A stretch of DNA of 64,000 nucleotides, taken from assembly GCA_030620095.1 (NCBI GenBank), contig JAUTXW010000066.1, positions 496,001-560,000 on the forward strand, written 5' to 3'. The notes below the pieces were generated by a model. That model made no database searches, had not been told where the DNA came from, and saw nothing but the letters and a program-made list of their open reading frames with translations. Position 1 is the first letter of the stretch. Every line of letters begins with the position of its first letter. This document shows positions 1 through 10,958 of this stretch, piece by piece. The position numbers and the translations under genes were made by a program. The DNA is from Kuschelorhynchus macadamiae. Its lineage: Eukaryota; Arthropoda; Insecta; Coleoptera; Curculionidae.

Positions 1-805
1 TGCTCGATGTAAGCCACGATATCATATGAGCTTTTGTAGAGTATTTAATTGGCACTTTATCTTCTACGTGAGAATAATAAGACGCATTATCCATTACCAC
101 GACTGATTTGGGAGGAATGTTAGTTAGAAGCTTCTCGAACAACCACTTTTCAAAATTAACTCTATTCATCTGTCCATGATAGTTTCCAGTTGTTAGTCCC
201 GAGCGAAAAACTAATCCGACGAATCCGACTTCTGAACCAGCATGAACTATAATAAAGCGACTATTAGAGCGGATTCCCTGAACAGCACCTGCAACACTTT
301 CACTTTGTCAGCCTTTGTTCACTGTCATATCATTATCTATCCAGGTTTTGTCTAGATACACAATATTGCGTCCTTCTTGCCTATATTGCCTTACAGTTGA
401 TAGATATTTCACCCGCCAGTGAAAAATGTTTGGTCTCTCATGAGCAATTTTCGTTTATTTTGGCACTTGCGCCAAACAAAACCATTTGATCGTAAAACCC
501 GATTTAAGATTTTATACCCGTATTTTGTTCTTCAAGTTTATATAAAAATCCTCTATTATTATCGGGGTCTTTTTTTACCAAGAGATTTTAAAAGTGAAGT
601 AGAACATGAGCAGTCATTATGTTCTCTTTGAATTTTTCTTAACTACTTACCGAAACACCAGTGTAAAATGCAGCGCGTTCTGTTCGATTTTAAATTGGAA
701 TAGTCAAACTAATATTTTCAGCTTCTCTATAGTACAGGCCTCTATAACGCTCGCAATAACTTCACGTGCACCGCTTCGAATTGTTTTTCCTCTTTTGCTC
801 GCCAT
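1..805 (-). pseudogene. Tc1/mariner-superfamily (DDE_3-like) transposase, decayed and cut by window edge
   Basis: Reading the minus strand, an N-terminus starting MASKRGKTIRSG (ATG at 803-805) is followed by a segment reading RTERAAFYTGVS and a splice-donor-like GTAAGTAG at 641-650. It continues with RVLRSNGFVWRKCQN, then IVYLDKTWIDND, HAGSEVGFVG and VVVMDNASYYSH. These are the blocks around the catalytic acidic residues of a DDE endonuclease of the Tc1/mariner superfamily common in insects. Lesions include a TGA at 308-310, a frameshift near 413 and a stop in the first exon. The intron seems mostly deleted. The C-terminal end lies off the window's left edge. Family assignment is from motif memory. 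Confidence 0.7.
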
Positions 806-1230
806 CGTTACTTTGAAACAATAATTTATATAGAAATAAAAACAAATGCTCGAAATGTTTAGGCGCCACTGGAAATAGCTAGAACGTTCGAGCGGGAAGT
901 GTATGGAGACTCTAGGCACATCATATTTACAAGTGGACCAGTGCGAAATTTACTAAATCCTCGATTAATTTTCCGTTACGCTTGGCTGACGTACTTTATA
1001 GGTGAAGCGGCAAACTATTACAATAAATAAAATAACAAAATTTACGTACACAAATTTTACTTTTCCGCTTGCTTAAGACTATGAACCTTTATTTTAAGGA
1101 CCGCCCGGTTTTCTTTCGTTTTTGATTGCGACAGATATTAAAAGAAAATTAATTTTTTTAGTTGTTTAGAAAGCGTGTATCCTGAACAGCTCTTACCCAG
1201 GATTAAGTAACTGATGTCCTTTTTACTTAC
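806..1230. other. Non-coding stretch between transposase remnant and host exon
   Basis: AT-rich sequence without an open frame of note. It probably holds the 5' flank of the decayed transposon and the start of the intron that follows the host exon at 1231-1494. No repeat or RNA gene was recognised. Confidence 0.4.
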
Positions 1231-1494
1231 TTATTTGGACAGTCGGCAAGCTTATGAAATAATCCCTGAGAATTTTGTTATTCCGCAAGTAGTTCCTCAC
1301 TTCGTCGTAAGGGTAATTGGGGTCCACCTCTATGTGTTGACTACTCCGCGTGTTGATCTTCGAATTCACGATGATAGCTACATCCGGTGAATCGCTCTGG
1401 TAATCAGTTTCTGGTCTAAAAGTTGAGGAGTGTCTCCTGTGCTTTTGAGGATTCTCGGTGGGACCGAAACAATCACTGTGAGGTTGAAAACTAT
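1231..1494 (-). CDS. Probable internal exon of a host gene (product unrecognised)
   Basis: A 264-bp minus-strand open segment begins right after a TTTTAG acceptor and ends at a GTAAGT donor (1225-1230). It encodes 87 codons plus split codons, enters with two bases and leaves with one, and has no stop. It is richer in G+C than its surroundings, as expected of coding sequence. The translation contains SDCFGPTENPQKHRRHSS, then DVAIIVNSKINTRSSQHIE and YPYDEVRNYLRNNKILRDYF. The last part looks helical, while the first part is polar and probably disordered. Its entering phase matches the leaving phase of the exon at 18947-19027, joining into a single Asp codon. I do not recognise the protein. The last segment is loosely like short helices ahead of GAF domains in cyclic-nucleotide phosphodiesterases, but that is speculation. 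Confidence 0.72.
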
Positions 1495-1854
1495 CTAAAA
1501 CAAAGTTTAAGGTTATGTGTAAGGTAGTACTACTAAAGTAAGTTCGTTATTTATTAAATTGAAAAACAGAAAATGTTTAAAGATTTAATAATGTACATAC
1601 ATATTATTTGTTAAACCTAGATTTGAAATCTGAGGGGACAGATTGTTGCATTCTCATAGTATTTTAGTCGTTGTCAAGATCAAAAAATCTCAGATGAATT
1701 CACTATTACTAAGGAATTTAATAAATATTATATAAATAGTAGTATCCCTAAATATTTCCTGAAAAAATTTTCTTTGCTAATCCTAATATTGGTGTTTTCT
1801 CAAATTTTAAACAAGTTTCTATGAATGAAATGAAAAGAAAGAAACGAAAAATGG
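1495..1854. other. Intron sequence with no recognised feature
   Basis: AT-rich, no open frame and no recognisable repeat. It lies between the acceptor of the host exon and the start of the retrotransposon remnant. Confidence 0.4.
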
Positions 1855-2669
1855 AAGTGGTGGCGTGAATGGAATTTCTAAGAAGGCATAATGTGATGCA
1901 TATTATGTGATTGGAGATAGATTATTAAATGTTATAAACACATTACTTTCAAATGGTTAGTTTTCAGATGCGTGGAACGAATCAACTGTGATTCCTGTTC
2001 CCAAAGTACAAAATACAGTTTTAATAAATAAATTTAGACCAATAAATGCCGTCGAAGTGTATGAAAAAGTACTGGCACTTGCTGTTAAAAGAGAGCTACA
2101 GGCACATTGTAATAATAGCCATATTTTAGTGGTTAGTGGTTGACCAGTCGGGCTTTCGTGAGCGTCATTAATGTAAATCTGTTGAGATTAGTATTTCTGA
2201 TACTTTTTTTTGTGAGAAATTGATAAGAGAAACTTTGTTTTGGCTGTGTATTTGGATTTTAAAAGAGCTTTCGAAACTGTTGACAGAACAATTTTATTAG
2301 AAAAACTAAATAATGTTGGCATTAGGCAAACAGTTTTAAAATGATTGGAATCATATTTGAGAAACCGGTAGCAAAATATTAAATTTAAAAAATGTGTTTC
2401 TGATTTCCAGCATGGTGTTCCACAAGGAACAGTGTTAGGCCCTCTGTTGTTTTTATTGTATATTAATGACATGGTTATTGTTGTAAGGGAGTGTAAAATT
2501 GAAGTGTTCGCTGATCCATTTAGCTGGAAGCGACATATTAGAGATGCAACGGTTTGTTAATGGAAATTTAGATAATTTGTTCAAATATTTATGCAAAAAC
2601 AAGTTATGTTTTAACGCGGCTAAATCGAAGTTTTGTTTGTTTGGGAGTAAATATAGATTAAGTAATTTT
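1855..2669 (+). pseudogene. Non-LTR reverse transcriptase remnant, 5' part (interrupted by hAT)
   Basis: The plus strand shows, in several frames, WNESTVIPVPKVQN, INKFRPINAVEVYEK, then HGVPQGTVLGPLLFLLYIND, the B-domain signature of a non-LTR retrotransposon reverse transcriptase. An altered YADD region (VFADPFSW) follows. Frameshifts and stops are frequent, for example before DQSGFRE. The last readable frame (CLFGSKYRLSNF) runs into the hAT element at 2670 and resumes exactly in frame at 9634, so the two halves were one gene before the hAT insertion. The clade was not settled; CR1- or Jockey-like. The upstream endonuclease is missing, meaning 5' truncation. Confidence 0.75.
2662..2669. repeat. 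8-bp target-site duplication (left) of hAT element 1
   Basis: GTAATTTT directly precedes the left terminal repeat; the same eight bases directly follow the right one at 9626-9633. Eight base pairs is the hAT-typical length. Confidence 0.85.
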
Positions 2670-2689
2670 CGAGGGGCAAACCGCTGGCC

Positions 2690-2850
2690 TAAATTGTATA
2701 CATCAATGCCCATTTTGGGCATTACTCCAATGCTTTTTAACTAATGCCCATAATTCTTTAGTAAATTCTCACCAATGCCAACTAATTCACTGTAATACCT
2801 CAGTATTTCCTAGTAATGCACCTAAATTCCCAGTAATACCTTCTTCATAA
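2690..2850. repeat. hAT 1 left subterminal repeats
   Basis: Short, imperfect copies of AATGCCCA, ACTAATTC and CAGTA motifs recur about every 12-20 bases. The mirror region near the right end (9440-9605) has the same motifs. Subterminal repeats of this type are usual transposase-binding sites in hAT elements; binding is inferred. Confidence 0.6.
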
Positions 2851-3039
2851 TACTTTGTAATGCATAACAAAAGTGGCGAAAACTATAATATTAACAGCAA
2901 TATAATGCTGGAATAGTTACTTATTATACAGGTGAGTTATTTAGCATAAGTTACCCTAAGGAAACTAACATATAAGTCAAAGACAAATAGAATAATGTTT
3001 AATTGTCTTTCGGTTTATGTTATAATAGCTTACGAGTTT

Positions 3040-4485
3040 ATTACCAAATATTGGTTGCATACATGACTATGTTCAAGAATATATAAAAAAAGAAATCAAT
3101 GACACCGATTGTTGTTTTTTTGGCGTAATTGCGGATGATGGTACTGATATAATAGAAAAATCACAGTGTTCGATAACAGTTAGGTATGTGACCAACGGAT
3201 CTTTAAAAGAAAGATTTTTAGGATTTTTTTACGTTAGCGATAATAGAACAGCAGAGAGCCTTTTTCATTTAATACAAAACAGCTTAGAGCCTTATGACTT
3301 TAAAAATAAATTGGTCGCGCAGTGTTACGATGGGGCTAGTGTTATGGCAGGTGAAATAAATGGGCTTTAAACAAAAGTTAGATCTATTGCTCCTTTAGCT
3401 ATGTTTACTCATTGTTGCGCCCACAGATTAAATCTAGTTTTACAACAGGGAACAAAACTGATTACCCAAAGTCGTATATTTTTTGCCACTTTATTAGGAA
3501 TACCAAATTATTTCCACCAATCGCCAAAACGGTCTTTTGTGCTTAATCAGATAGTAGGTAAAAGAATTCCGCGAGCTGTAGAAACGCGATGGTATACACG
3601 GTCTAAAATTTTAAACTTAGTGACTAATGAATGGGACAATTTAATTATAGTATTTGAAATTATTATTAATGACTTAAGTTCTGGAACAGAATCTATTAAT
3701 GGTGCAAAAGGATTTCTAAAGCATTTTAATGATTTCGAATATTGCCTTTTAACGCATATTTATAAACAAATTTTTAGTTGCACTGATGTACTGTTTCAAA
3801 TATTACAGTTAAAGCATTTAGATATAAATTACTGCATTTCGCAAATAAACCTTGCCAAGCAACGAATTATTGAATTTAGAAACGAGGACCATTTCAAAGA
3901 ACTTTTCAATATTGCTAAAAAAGCCACTATTCTGCCAGCGACTTTGATATTTTTGATTGTATAATTCTTCAATTAGGGACGCGGTTTGAAAATTTAAATA
4001 ATTTAAATTTCTTTGCTTTAGTCGATCGCACAAAATATTCGGAATATGTTAAATGCTTTCCAGACGACTTATTAAATAATTTATTAAAAAATTATCCAAA
4101 CACTTTTGACAGAGATAGATTAAAGAATGAGCTTTCTGTATTGTATAGGGATGAACAATTTTCAAATTTAGATGTCGAAAAAAGTCTAGCTTTGTTATTT
4201 AAAGATCTTAAAGCAATTTTTGCGGAAGCATATAAGCTTTTTAATTTAGTTTTAACTATTCCCGCAACAAGTGTATCGGCCGAACGAAATTTTTCATGTC
4301 TTAAACGGATCAAAACCTACCTAAGAAACACAATAACACAAGAACGGCGTTCGGGTTTAGCAATGATGTCAATAGAGCAGGAATTACTGTCAGAACTTAG
4401 TGAAGACCAAAACTTTTACGACCAAATTATAGATAAATTTGCAACCTTAAAAGACAGACGTATAGATTTAATGTACAAAAAGTAG
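3040..4485 (+). pseudogene. hAT-family transposase (hAT 1)
   Basis: Order of recognisable blocks: a segment with FGVIADDGTDIIEKSQ and LVAQCYDGASVMAG (DUF4371-like region with catalytic-type aspartates), then HCCAHRLNLVLQQ, VETRWYTRSK, and at the C-terminus LVLTIPATSVSAERNFSCLKRIK, the hATC dimerisation motif. The last part, 4141-4485, is open to a natural stop ending DLMYKK. Breaks are a TAA after GEINGL at 3368-3370 and a frameshift near 3960. The N-terminus, including any BED zinc finger, is not readable. Role: DNA cut-and-paste of hAT elements; this copy is inactive. Confidence 0.82.
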
Positions 4486-4489
4486 TTTT

Positions 4490-5369
4490 TTTATCTTATT
4501 TCATACAACTATTTATTTTAAGTTTTAATAAACTAAATTATGTTTTTATTATCACAATCACCGCTATATTTTAGTGATAGGTGTACATATTTTACTTGTT
4601 TTGTTTACTTTTTATTTACTTTTTTTAGAGTTTATTTTTTTAGTTTTTAATGGTTTAGTAGGGCTATTGGCGATGACCTCCATTAAAAAAAAGGTCAACG
4701 CGTCGCAGAATAATACCTCATGGGTGACGTGGAAATTTATTCACATTTAAACAAAATTAACCTCATGTAGCCTCACCCTTCAATATACTCTCGAGCCGCT
4801 ACTGCAATAAAAGCAAATAATTTAAAAAAAGCTTTACCAAAATCCTGCTAGTTTAATATTTGACTCATAGTAACTAACTGTAATTATATATATTATTGTT
4901 GTACTTTTGCCCCGACTTTTGCATTTTAGTTTATACGTTTAAACTATAAAAATATTTTTCTAGGATATTAGATAGAAGCCTAACGGACGAAAAATAAAGT
5001 AAAACAAAAAATGTGTTCTGCTTGGTTTACTGTTGATAAAAAAAATCATAATTATTTGTTACCATTTTTATCGTAGATATATATGAAAGAAACAAACAAG
5101 TTTATTGAAAATATGCATTTATTGGTTGCTCCAACACATTTAAATGTTATAAAAGAACTTCAAGCAAAGTAACAAAATATTTTGGATTTTGAAATCGACT
5201 TAATAAACAGATAAATTACACAGAAAATTTCCACTGATTGGTTTGAGGAATAGATAATGATATTAATTTTTTTTACAAGTATAATAATGCACCAACAAAA
5301 ATGTAACTACCTAAGAACATCTTGTGACTTCTTATAGGAGTTCTTGTGTAGCTAACATTTTTTTCAATA
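4490..5369. other. Non-coding interior of hAT 1
   Basis: AT-rich sequence after the transposase stop. No gene was found. It is presumably 3' untranslated sequence plus decayed filler of the element. Confidence 0.4.
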
Positions 5370-5573
5370 GGAAAATTGGAAAATGTATTTTGTAGGACGA
5401 GGAAGTTGAAATTGGATTAGTAATCATGAAAAATCAACTGGTAATCTATAAAATGTAAAAAGTTATTATTTTGGTATTTTATGATTTTTGTCATAATCAT
5501 AACTTATTTCAGTTTATAGATAACCAGCTGATTTTATATGATTGCTTAATCAAAATATATTTTCCAATTTTCC
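5370..5573. repeat. Palindromic MITE-like unit
   Basis: GGAAAATTGGAAAATGTATTTTG at the left is the inverse of CAAAATATATTTTCCAATTTTCC at the right, and inner arms (ATCAACTGGTAATCTATAAA with TTTATAGATAACCAGCTGAT) also pair. The whole about 204-bp unit can fold back on itself, as MITEs do. No coding capacity and no clear target duplication. Confidence 0.6.
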
Positions 5574-5739
5574 AGACCGATGCGTAGAAAGAGAAAATTT
5601 GCCTTCGCGCAATTAAGCTTTCGAAGAATTTACAAGATGTTATTAATCAGTTGCATTTTTGCCGGCGAGATCCTGAATTCTAATTTCTGAACAGTTGCGC
5701 ACTTTTATAGTAACACTTCTTGTCATTTTCCTTGTAGCT

Positions 5740-7375
5740 AAAAATCTAAGTTACATAGCAGCAATCTCGTTATAATAATATAAAAATAATAATATAAGAG
5801 GAACTTAAAGGAGAGGTGCAGCTTTGAACTGAAATTATACGCGTTGAGCCCATAGCTCCGCCTACAACAGAGGAATCCGAGTAGGAGGTACGAAATGAAG
5901 AAAACATAGGCGAAGTCGAATCTACAGGACAAGACATCATTGACAGAGCTAACAACACCCAGGACCATGGAAAAATATAAGTACACAACGAACTGCAAAA
6001 AGCTGTTGCTGAGTTTAACGGCCTAGATCCAACTCAAAAACTAAAGCTCCCGAAACTTAGAACTAGTCGGAAGACTCACAGCATTCTCAAGATTTTCAAC
6101 ACCATGCTAGCAGAGTTTAGTTTGGAGTATGAGACCCTTGAAAAGCTCCACACACTCATCAACTGCTCTGTCGTCGCCGTCCTTACTCCTTAGATGCGAT
6201 AAACAACAAGTGCATCCCCAGAAAGCTACACACCAAGAAAAACCCATATGGCAGAAAAAACTTGGGAAGATTTGAGACAGGAACTAGGAAGGCTTACTGA
6301 ATTTCGGAAGAATGAATCCCTCTCCAGTAGACTTAAAACGCACATTAAGAAGATACTTAAGAAGATTGGTACAAAACACACCGATCTCAATCATCAACAA
6401 AAACTAGATGAGTATCAGAATAAAGTAAAGCAAAAACTAAAAGCTAAAGCGAAACGTCTGCAGAGTTACAACAAATGATCAAAGAGAAAACGACAGAACT
6501 GGTTTTTCAACACCAACCACAGACAGTTCTATCGGGATATCAATAACACCAAAGATCAAACCAATACTCAGAAGATGCTACCCAGCAAAGAGCATTTGAC
6601 CGAGTATTGGTCGGACATCTGAGAAAAACCAAAAGAGAATGACCGAAATGATAAATGGATACAATTTCAAGGTGATCAGAGTCAACAACCACAAATTGAA
6701 TTTGACTCTATCACCAAGGAGGAAGTTAGCAGCTTTATTAAGGGAACGAGCAACTGGAAGTCGCCAGGAATTGATCATATTCAAAATTTCTGGTATAAGA
6801 AATTTGAGGTCCTCCATGAAGTTATGGCCCGTCATTTTACTAAAATAATGCGTCATCCAGAGACAACCCCCGCATTTCTAATGCTAGGTACTGCAACTAT
6901 GCTACCCTAAAATAACTGGACAGAGGACTCGTCCCAGTACAGGCCCATCACCGGTTTACCCACCATGTACAAGATCTTAACAGGATGCATTGCAAATCGT
7001 ATCATCATGTTGACAGTCATAACCTATTAGCCGAGGAACAGAAGGGATGCATCCGAGACTATCAAGGATGCAAAGAACAACTTGTCATCGACTCTGTGAT
7101 ACTTAAACAGGCACAGAAAAAAAAATGCAACATACACACTACTTTTAGAGACTATAAAAAGACGTTTGACAGTGTACCACATTCGTAGCTCATGGACGTA
7201 CTAGGAACATACAAAATTTACCCTATGACCATCACTCTCCTGGCAACTATGAAGCACCAGCGTAGAACGAACCTGAGGATCTATAATGGCGATCAATCTC
7301 TTACCACCGATGAGATACACATCAATAGGGGAATTTACCAAGGAGACTCGTTAAGTCCACTTTGATTCTGCTTAG
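5740..7375 (+). pseudogene. R2-like non-LTR retrotransposon fragment
   Basis: Plus-strand frames contain a pre-RT region (TWEDLRQELGRLTEFRKN) and the RT blocks FIKGTSNWKSPGIDHIQNFW, SSQYRPITGLPTMYKIL, LLAEEQKGCIRDYQGCKEQL and YKKTFDSVPHS. These match R2-type elements often annotated in insects and flatworms. The sequence breaks off just after the INRGIYQGDSLSPL-like motif, before the YADD box, so the catalytic core is truncated. Multiple stops and frameshifts are present. It lies wholly inside hAT 1 and must have entered after, or been carried along by, that element. Confidence 0.7.
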
Positions 7376-7759
7376 CGATAAACCTTTCCAAATTTAAATG
7401 GAATGTTTTCTCAACTTTTTTTAATCTACTAGCCACAGAAGTTGTAACTGTCATTTATTTATTGAAGATAAAACTGTTTAAATAATAACGACCGAAATTT
7501 AAATTCTTAAAATAATTACGTCATATATTTCGACCTGCTTGTTCACGATGAGTTTTATCCTTAAACCGTTACGGAACATGACACTCGCCAACACTTAATT
7601 AAAATAGCTTATATGTAGCCTTCTCTACTGGCTTCTCTACTATAAAATAAATAAGCAGAACAGTGCTATCTGGATCAGTCGACAAAGAAAAAAGCCGCGA
7701 AAGAACCATGCATGCGTTCTCTTACAGGTGCGTGTTAGATAAAGACCGAAAAGCAATGT
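7376..7759. other. Non-coding spacer between R2-like fragment and hAT 2
   Basis: No open frame of note and no repeat recognised; AT-rich filler of hAT 1. Confidence 0.4.
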
Positions 7760-7959
7760 TGCCAGGTCAAAAAACTGAAAATCACCAAACACTTGCTTTA
7801 AAAGTTGTCAGATTTTGGAAAAAATAACCAGATTTTATATTTTTTATATATATACAAGAGATACATAAAATAATTAAAATTAAATTAAATATAATGTTTT
7901 AAAACATGTATTATTAAAGACTAGTGAAGAAGTGAGTCAAACAAAAATCTTGATAATGA

Positions 7960-7964
7960 AAAAA

Positions 7965-7998
<34 letters not shown>

Positions 7999-8001
7999 TA
8001 T
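7960..8001. repeat. A-run followed by (TA)n microsatellite
   Basis: About 22 consecutive A residues followed by about 10 TA units inside hAT 2. Confidence 0.9.
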
Positions 8002-8009
8002 AATAATTA

Positions 8010-8866
8010 ATCTTTTACTATGTAAAATTCGACTTGTTGTGAAGCCTAATCTATTTTGCAATTTTGTTTTGTTTAAATTAATTTCAAAAAATAATCTTTC
8101 CACACTTGCGCTTCTGTGCGGTAATGTAAATAAAATATTTACAAAATTGGAAAGCTCTGGAATGACGAGACTATTGGCACCCTTTTTTGGCATTACGTAC
8201 TTCTTTTCAAAATTTAGTTTCATCCAAAGAAAAGCCAAAGTGTAAATATTTTAATTCCCTATCTAAAGTATTGATATCGTTGACTAGTTGTGGAAACATT
8301 AAGCCTAGAGGTCCGATACTTTCAGTTCTCTAAATATTTGGAGGCCTCAAAGTGGTTAGTAGTTAAAGAATTTTTACCTCACGGAAATGAAAAGGAAACC
8401 GTTTGTGTATCTGGTTTTTTTTTTATTTATTATTATTTGTTTTTATATTATTTTTTACTATTTCTGTTAAGCGGAGCTTAGTTAATGCTACAACTACTTT
8501 AGGTCATTGGGACCTAAATAAATTTCATCAATTGATAGAAAATTTTGAGGATTACGGTACAGGATATTTTCTAAATCTGTATTTTTTATATAGTCTGGTT
8601 TCAGGAAACAGCTTAATAGATATTTACACGCAATCAACATTCGGGGATAGAGATTGTAGATTGTTGGAGTTCAAATTAGTAAAAATGGGTAATACATATT
8701 CAAGGAAAGGAATATAAATTTTATTTAACAGATTGTTTAACATATCGTTAAGTTCACTTGCTCCTAATGCTTTGTCAAATACTTCTACTCTAAAATAATG
8801 CTGAAGAGCATCATATTGTTCGATGACTAACTTTAACAAATGTACCACTGTGGCAACACTGAGCAC
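8010..8866 (-). pseudogene. hAT-family transposase remnant (hAT 2)
   Basis: On the minus strand, an upstream block (8624-8866) reads VVHLLKLVIEQYDALQHYF and FLEYVLPIFTNLN, typical of the middle of ZBED/SCAND3-like hAT proteins. A downstream block (8010-8238) reads PELSNFVNILFTLPHRSAS and VERLFFEINLNKTKLQNRL, the hATC dimerisation domain. Sequence between is scrambled by stops. N-terminal zinc finger and the catalytic region are missing. Inactive. Confidence 0.7.
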
Positions 8867-9439
8867 GGGTAAACGTCAGAGTCTACCGAATAAATTATGT
8901 AAACTTTGCCCCCGTTTCTAGCAGTTGAGTTTTCGAAACATATAACGTTACATTCGCGTACCAAGTATATAAATTAGAGACTTTTTGTATGATAATATGG
9001 CAAAATGTTTAATAATGAAGAATATAAATCATAATATTTTTTATATAAATCGAAATTTATAAACAGGTCAGTGTCAAAAAAATCACCAGAAATACGGCTA
9101 TTTAAAAAGTTTTCACCATATCACTAAATGGGTCGAAAAATCGCCAAATCTGGTGAATTTTCACCAGACCTGGCACCAATGCCGGCAAGTACACGTCAAT
9201 CTCAAGTGGGTGATGTCCTCGGTGTTGTCAGTTTGACCTTAATTCCAAATATGTTACGATTTGTTAATTACCCAGGTCTTTTTTTGTTTTACTTTCTTTT
9301 TAATCACTAGATTTACCTAGACAGTACCTTAAGTCAAAACAGCCGATTCTAATTTGTATATACAAAGAAAAATAGTTTATTGCATGCTAATAACGCATGT
9401 CTGGCAACAACGAAATACGTAATAAGATGGCCGAAATTT

Positions 9440-9605
9440 CCATAGTAATGCCTACTTATTTCCAAAAATGTCTACTAGTGCTCACTAATTCCTTACCAAT
9501 GCCCAGTATTGCCCACTAATTCCTACTGATGCCTACTAATTCGTAGTACTGCTTTCTAATCCCTTTGCAATTCCCAGTACTTCCCAGAATTTGTACACTG
9601 TAATT
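9440..9605. repeat. hAT 1 right subterminal repeats
   Basis: Repeated motifs such as CCTACTAATTC, AATGCCCAGTA and TTCCCAGTA, matching those inside the left end of hAT 1. Confidence 0.6.
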
Positions 9606-9625
9606 CCTCAGCGGTTTACCCCTTG

Positions 9626-9633
9626 GTAATTTT
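9626..9633. repeat. 8-bp target-site duplication (right) of hAT element 1
   Basis: GTAATTTT, identical to 2662-2669. After removing one copy and the element, the reverse transcriptase frame is continuous. Confidence 0.85.
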
Positions 9634-10125
9634 AACATAGAAAACATAAATACTGGTATAAACAATACAAAGATTGAACAAGTACATCGTGATCACATCG
9701 CAAGGAGGTTTTCAAAAAAAAGTAAGTTTTATCTCTAGAGTGGGCAAAAAATTGTCACTAAACATTAAATTGTTAATATATTACAGTATCACAGCACCCC
9801 CACCTTGAATTCTGCTTAATACCTCTCTATAATTTGCCAGCTTTTAAGATCCAATAGTTAAAACTTGTCAAAATAGAGCCTTGCGCACAATTTTGAAATG
9901 CAACAGATATGTACCAGATGCAACAATGCTTAGTGCCGTTAAATAACAGAAAATCATGTTCAATGTTTATAAGTTTTTGTACAAACTTAAAATGGAATAT
10001 TGCCAACATATATCTGCGATAAAGTGAAGTTCTTTAGAAATGTTCATAGTTACCATACAAGAAATTGTAATGGTTTCATATTTTTTGGAAGATGCAACTC
10101 TAATCAAATGTTTAATTAATTATTT
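9634..10125 (+). pseudogene. Non-LTR reverse transcriptase remnant, 3' part
   Basis: Continues the frame of the segment ending at 2669 with NIENINTGINNTKIEQVH, then a region readable as ISRVGKKLSLNIKLL, YNLPAFKIQ and NRALRTILKCNRYVPDA. This is the C-terminal domain that follows the RT in Jockey/CR1-type elements. Frameshifts and stops are frequent. The 3' end is vague; an AT-rich tail (10100-10150) follows. Confidence 0.7.
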
Positions 10126-10129
10126 ATAT

Positions 10130-10888
10130 TTAATAATTAAATATAAATAATTTTATTAGTACAGTCTAAATTACGTTTTAAATAAAAACTAAAACGCGTA
10201 TTATTATTTCATTTAAATTTACTCAAATTTAATACAGAACAAAACATTAGATAAATACCTATATACGAAATATTGACATCTAAGACACATTAGGTTAGAA
10301 GAAAATTCAGTAAAATTAATATTAACTATACAAATAAAAACAAAACAAATTAAAATAGAACTGCCATTATATGGTACCAATAAATTTTATTGGTTAAAAA
10401 TGTTTTATTATATTTTAGAAAAATATTAATATTAGGTATGCAATGTTTTAAAAGTACTAACTTTAAACATTCTGATTTGTAAATTAGTGTCGTCTGTAAG
10501 ATGAAGGTTATACATATAGGTACCAGAAGTTCCTACGCTTTTAATTTTTATTTAGTACTTCCTACTTTGCATAAACTCTTAGTAAACCAAGGTACAATAG
10601 TCAATTATGGTTCTTGTTTCGAAGTACAATAACACTCGCATGACATATCCGTGTGCATTTTTTTCTAAAAAACACAATTTATTCTTTTTACCGTAGTAGT
10701 AGACACAGTTTTTAGGAGAATTAGTGCTGAATATGTAAAAAATGTCACAATTTGAAATTCTCTACTTATTTACTGGCCATTAAATTACCTACAAACTACA
10801 CCTCGTACAAAAAACTTGTATCTTGGAAATTTCATTTCCTCAATTTTTTTATCTTACTTGTGTTTACGTGTTTTTTGTGCATCTTGTA

Positions 10889-10890
<2 letters not shown>
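10130..10890. other. AT-rich intron stretch
   Basis: No gene, RNA or named repeat seen. A possible acceptor/donor pair at about 10710-10690 on the minus strand brackets only 35 bases, which does not fit the phase of the host exons, so it was not called. Confidence 0.4.

Positions 10891-10891
<1 letters not shown>

Positions 10892-10953
<62 letters not shown>
10892..10953. repeat. (TA)n microsatellite
   Basis: About 31 perfect TA units. A DD41D-type element begins directly after it; TA is the target of such transposons. Confidence 0.95.

Positions 10954-10955
<2 letters not shown>

Positions 10956-10958
<3 letters not shown>

Larger units (their letters stand above)
7760..9175 (-). mobile_element. 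hAT transposon 2 (short, nested in hAT 1)
   Basis: TGCCAGGTC at 7760-7768 is matched by its reverse complement GACCTGGCA at 9167-9175. Further inward, ATCACCAAA-type and TTTGGTGA-type motifs also mirror. Between the ends lies a minus-strand hAT transposase remnant. At 1.4 kb it is internally deleted. A clear 8-bp target duplication was not found, so the ends are likely but not proven. Confidence 0.6.
2670..9625 (+). mobile_element. hAT transposon 1 (about 7 kb, with later insertions)
   Basis: The left end CGAGGGGCAAACCGCTG and the reverse complement of the right end, CAAGGGGTAAACCGCTG, match at 15 of 17 positions and are flanked by an 8-bp duplication. Degenerate subterminal repeats built around AATGCCCA/AATTCC lie inside both ends (about 2700-2850 and 9440-9605), as is common in hAT elements. 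It holds a hAT transposase (3040-4485), a palindromic MITE-like unit (5370-5573), an R2-like retrotransposon fragment (5740-7375) and a second hAT (7760-9175). The insertion site is inside a reverse transcriptase gene. Confidence 0.88.

Noticed and set aside
10680..10715. Possible third host exon with acceptor and donor
   Set aside because: Only 35 bases, which breaks the phase match of the two good exons.
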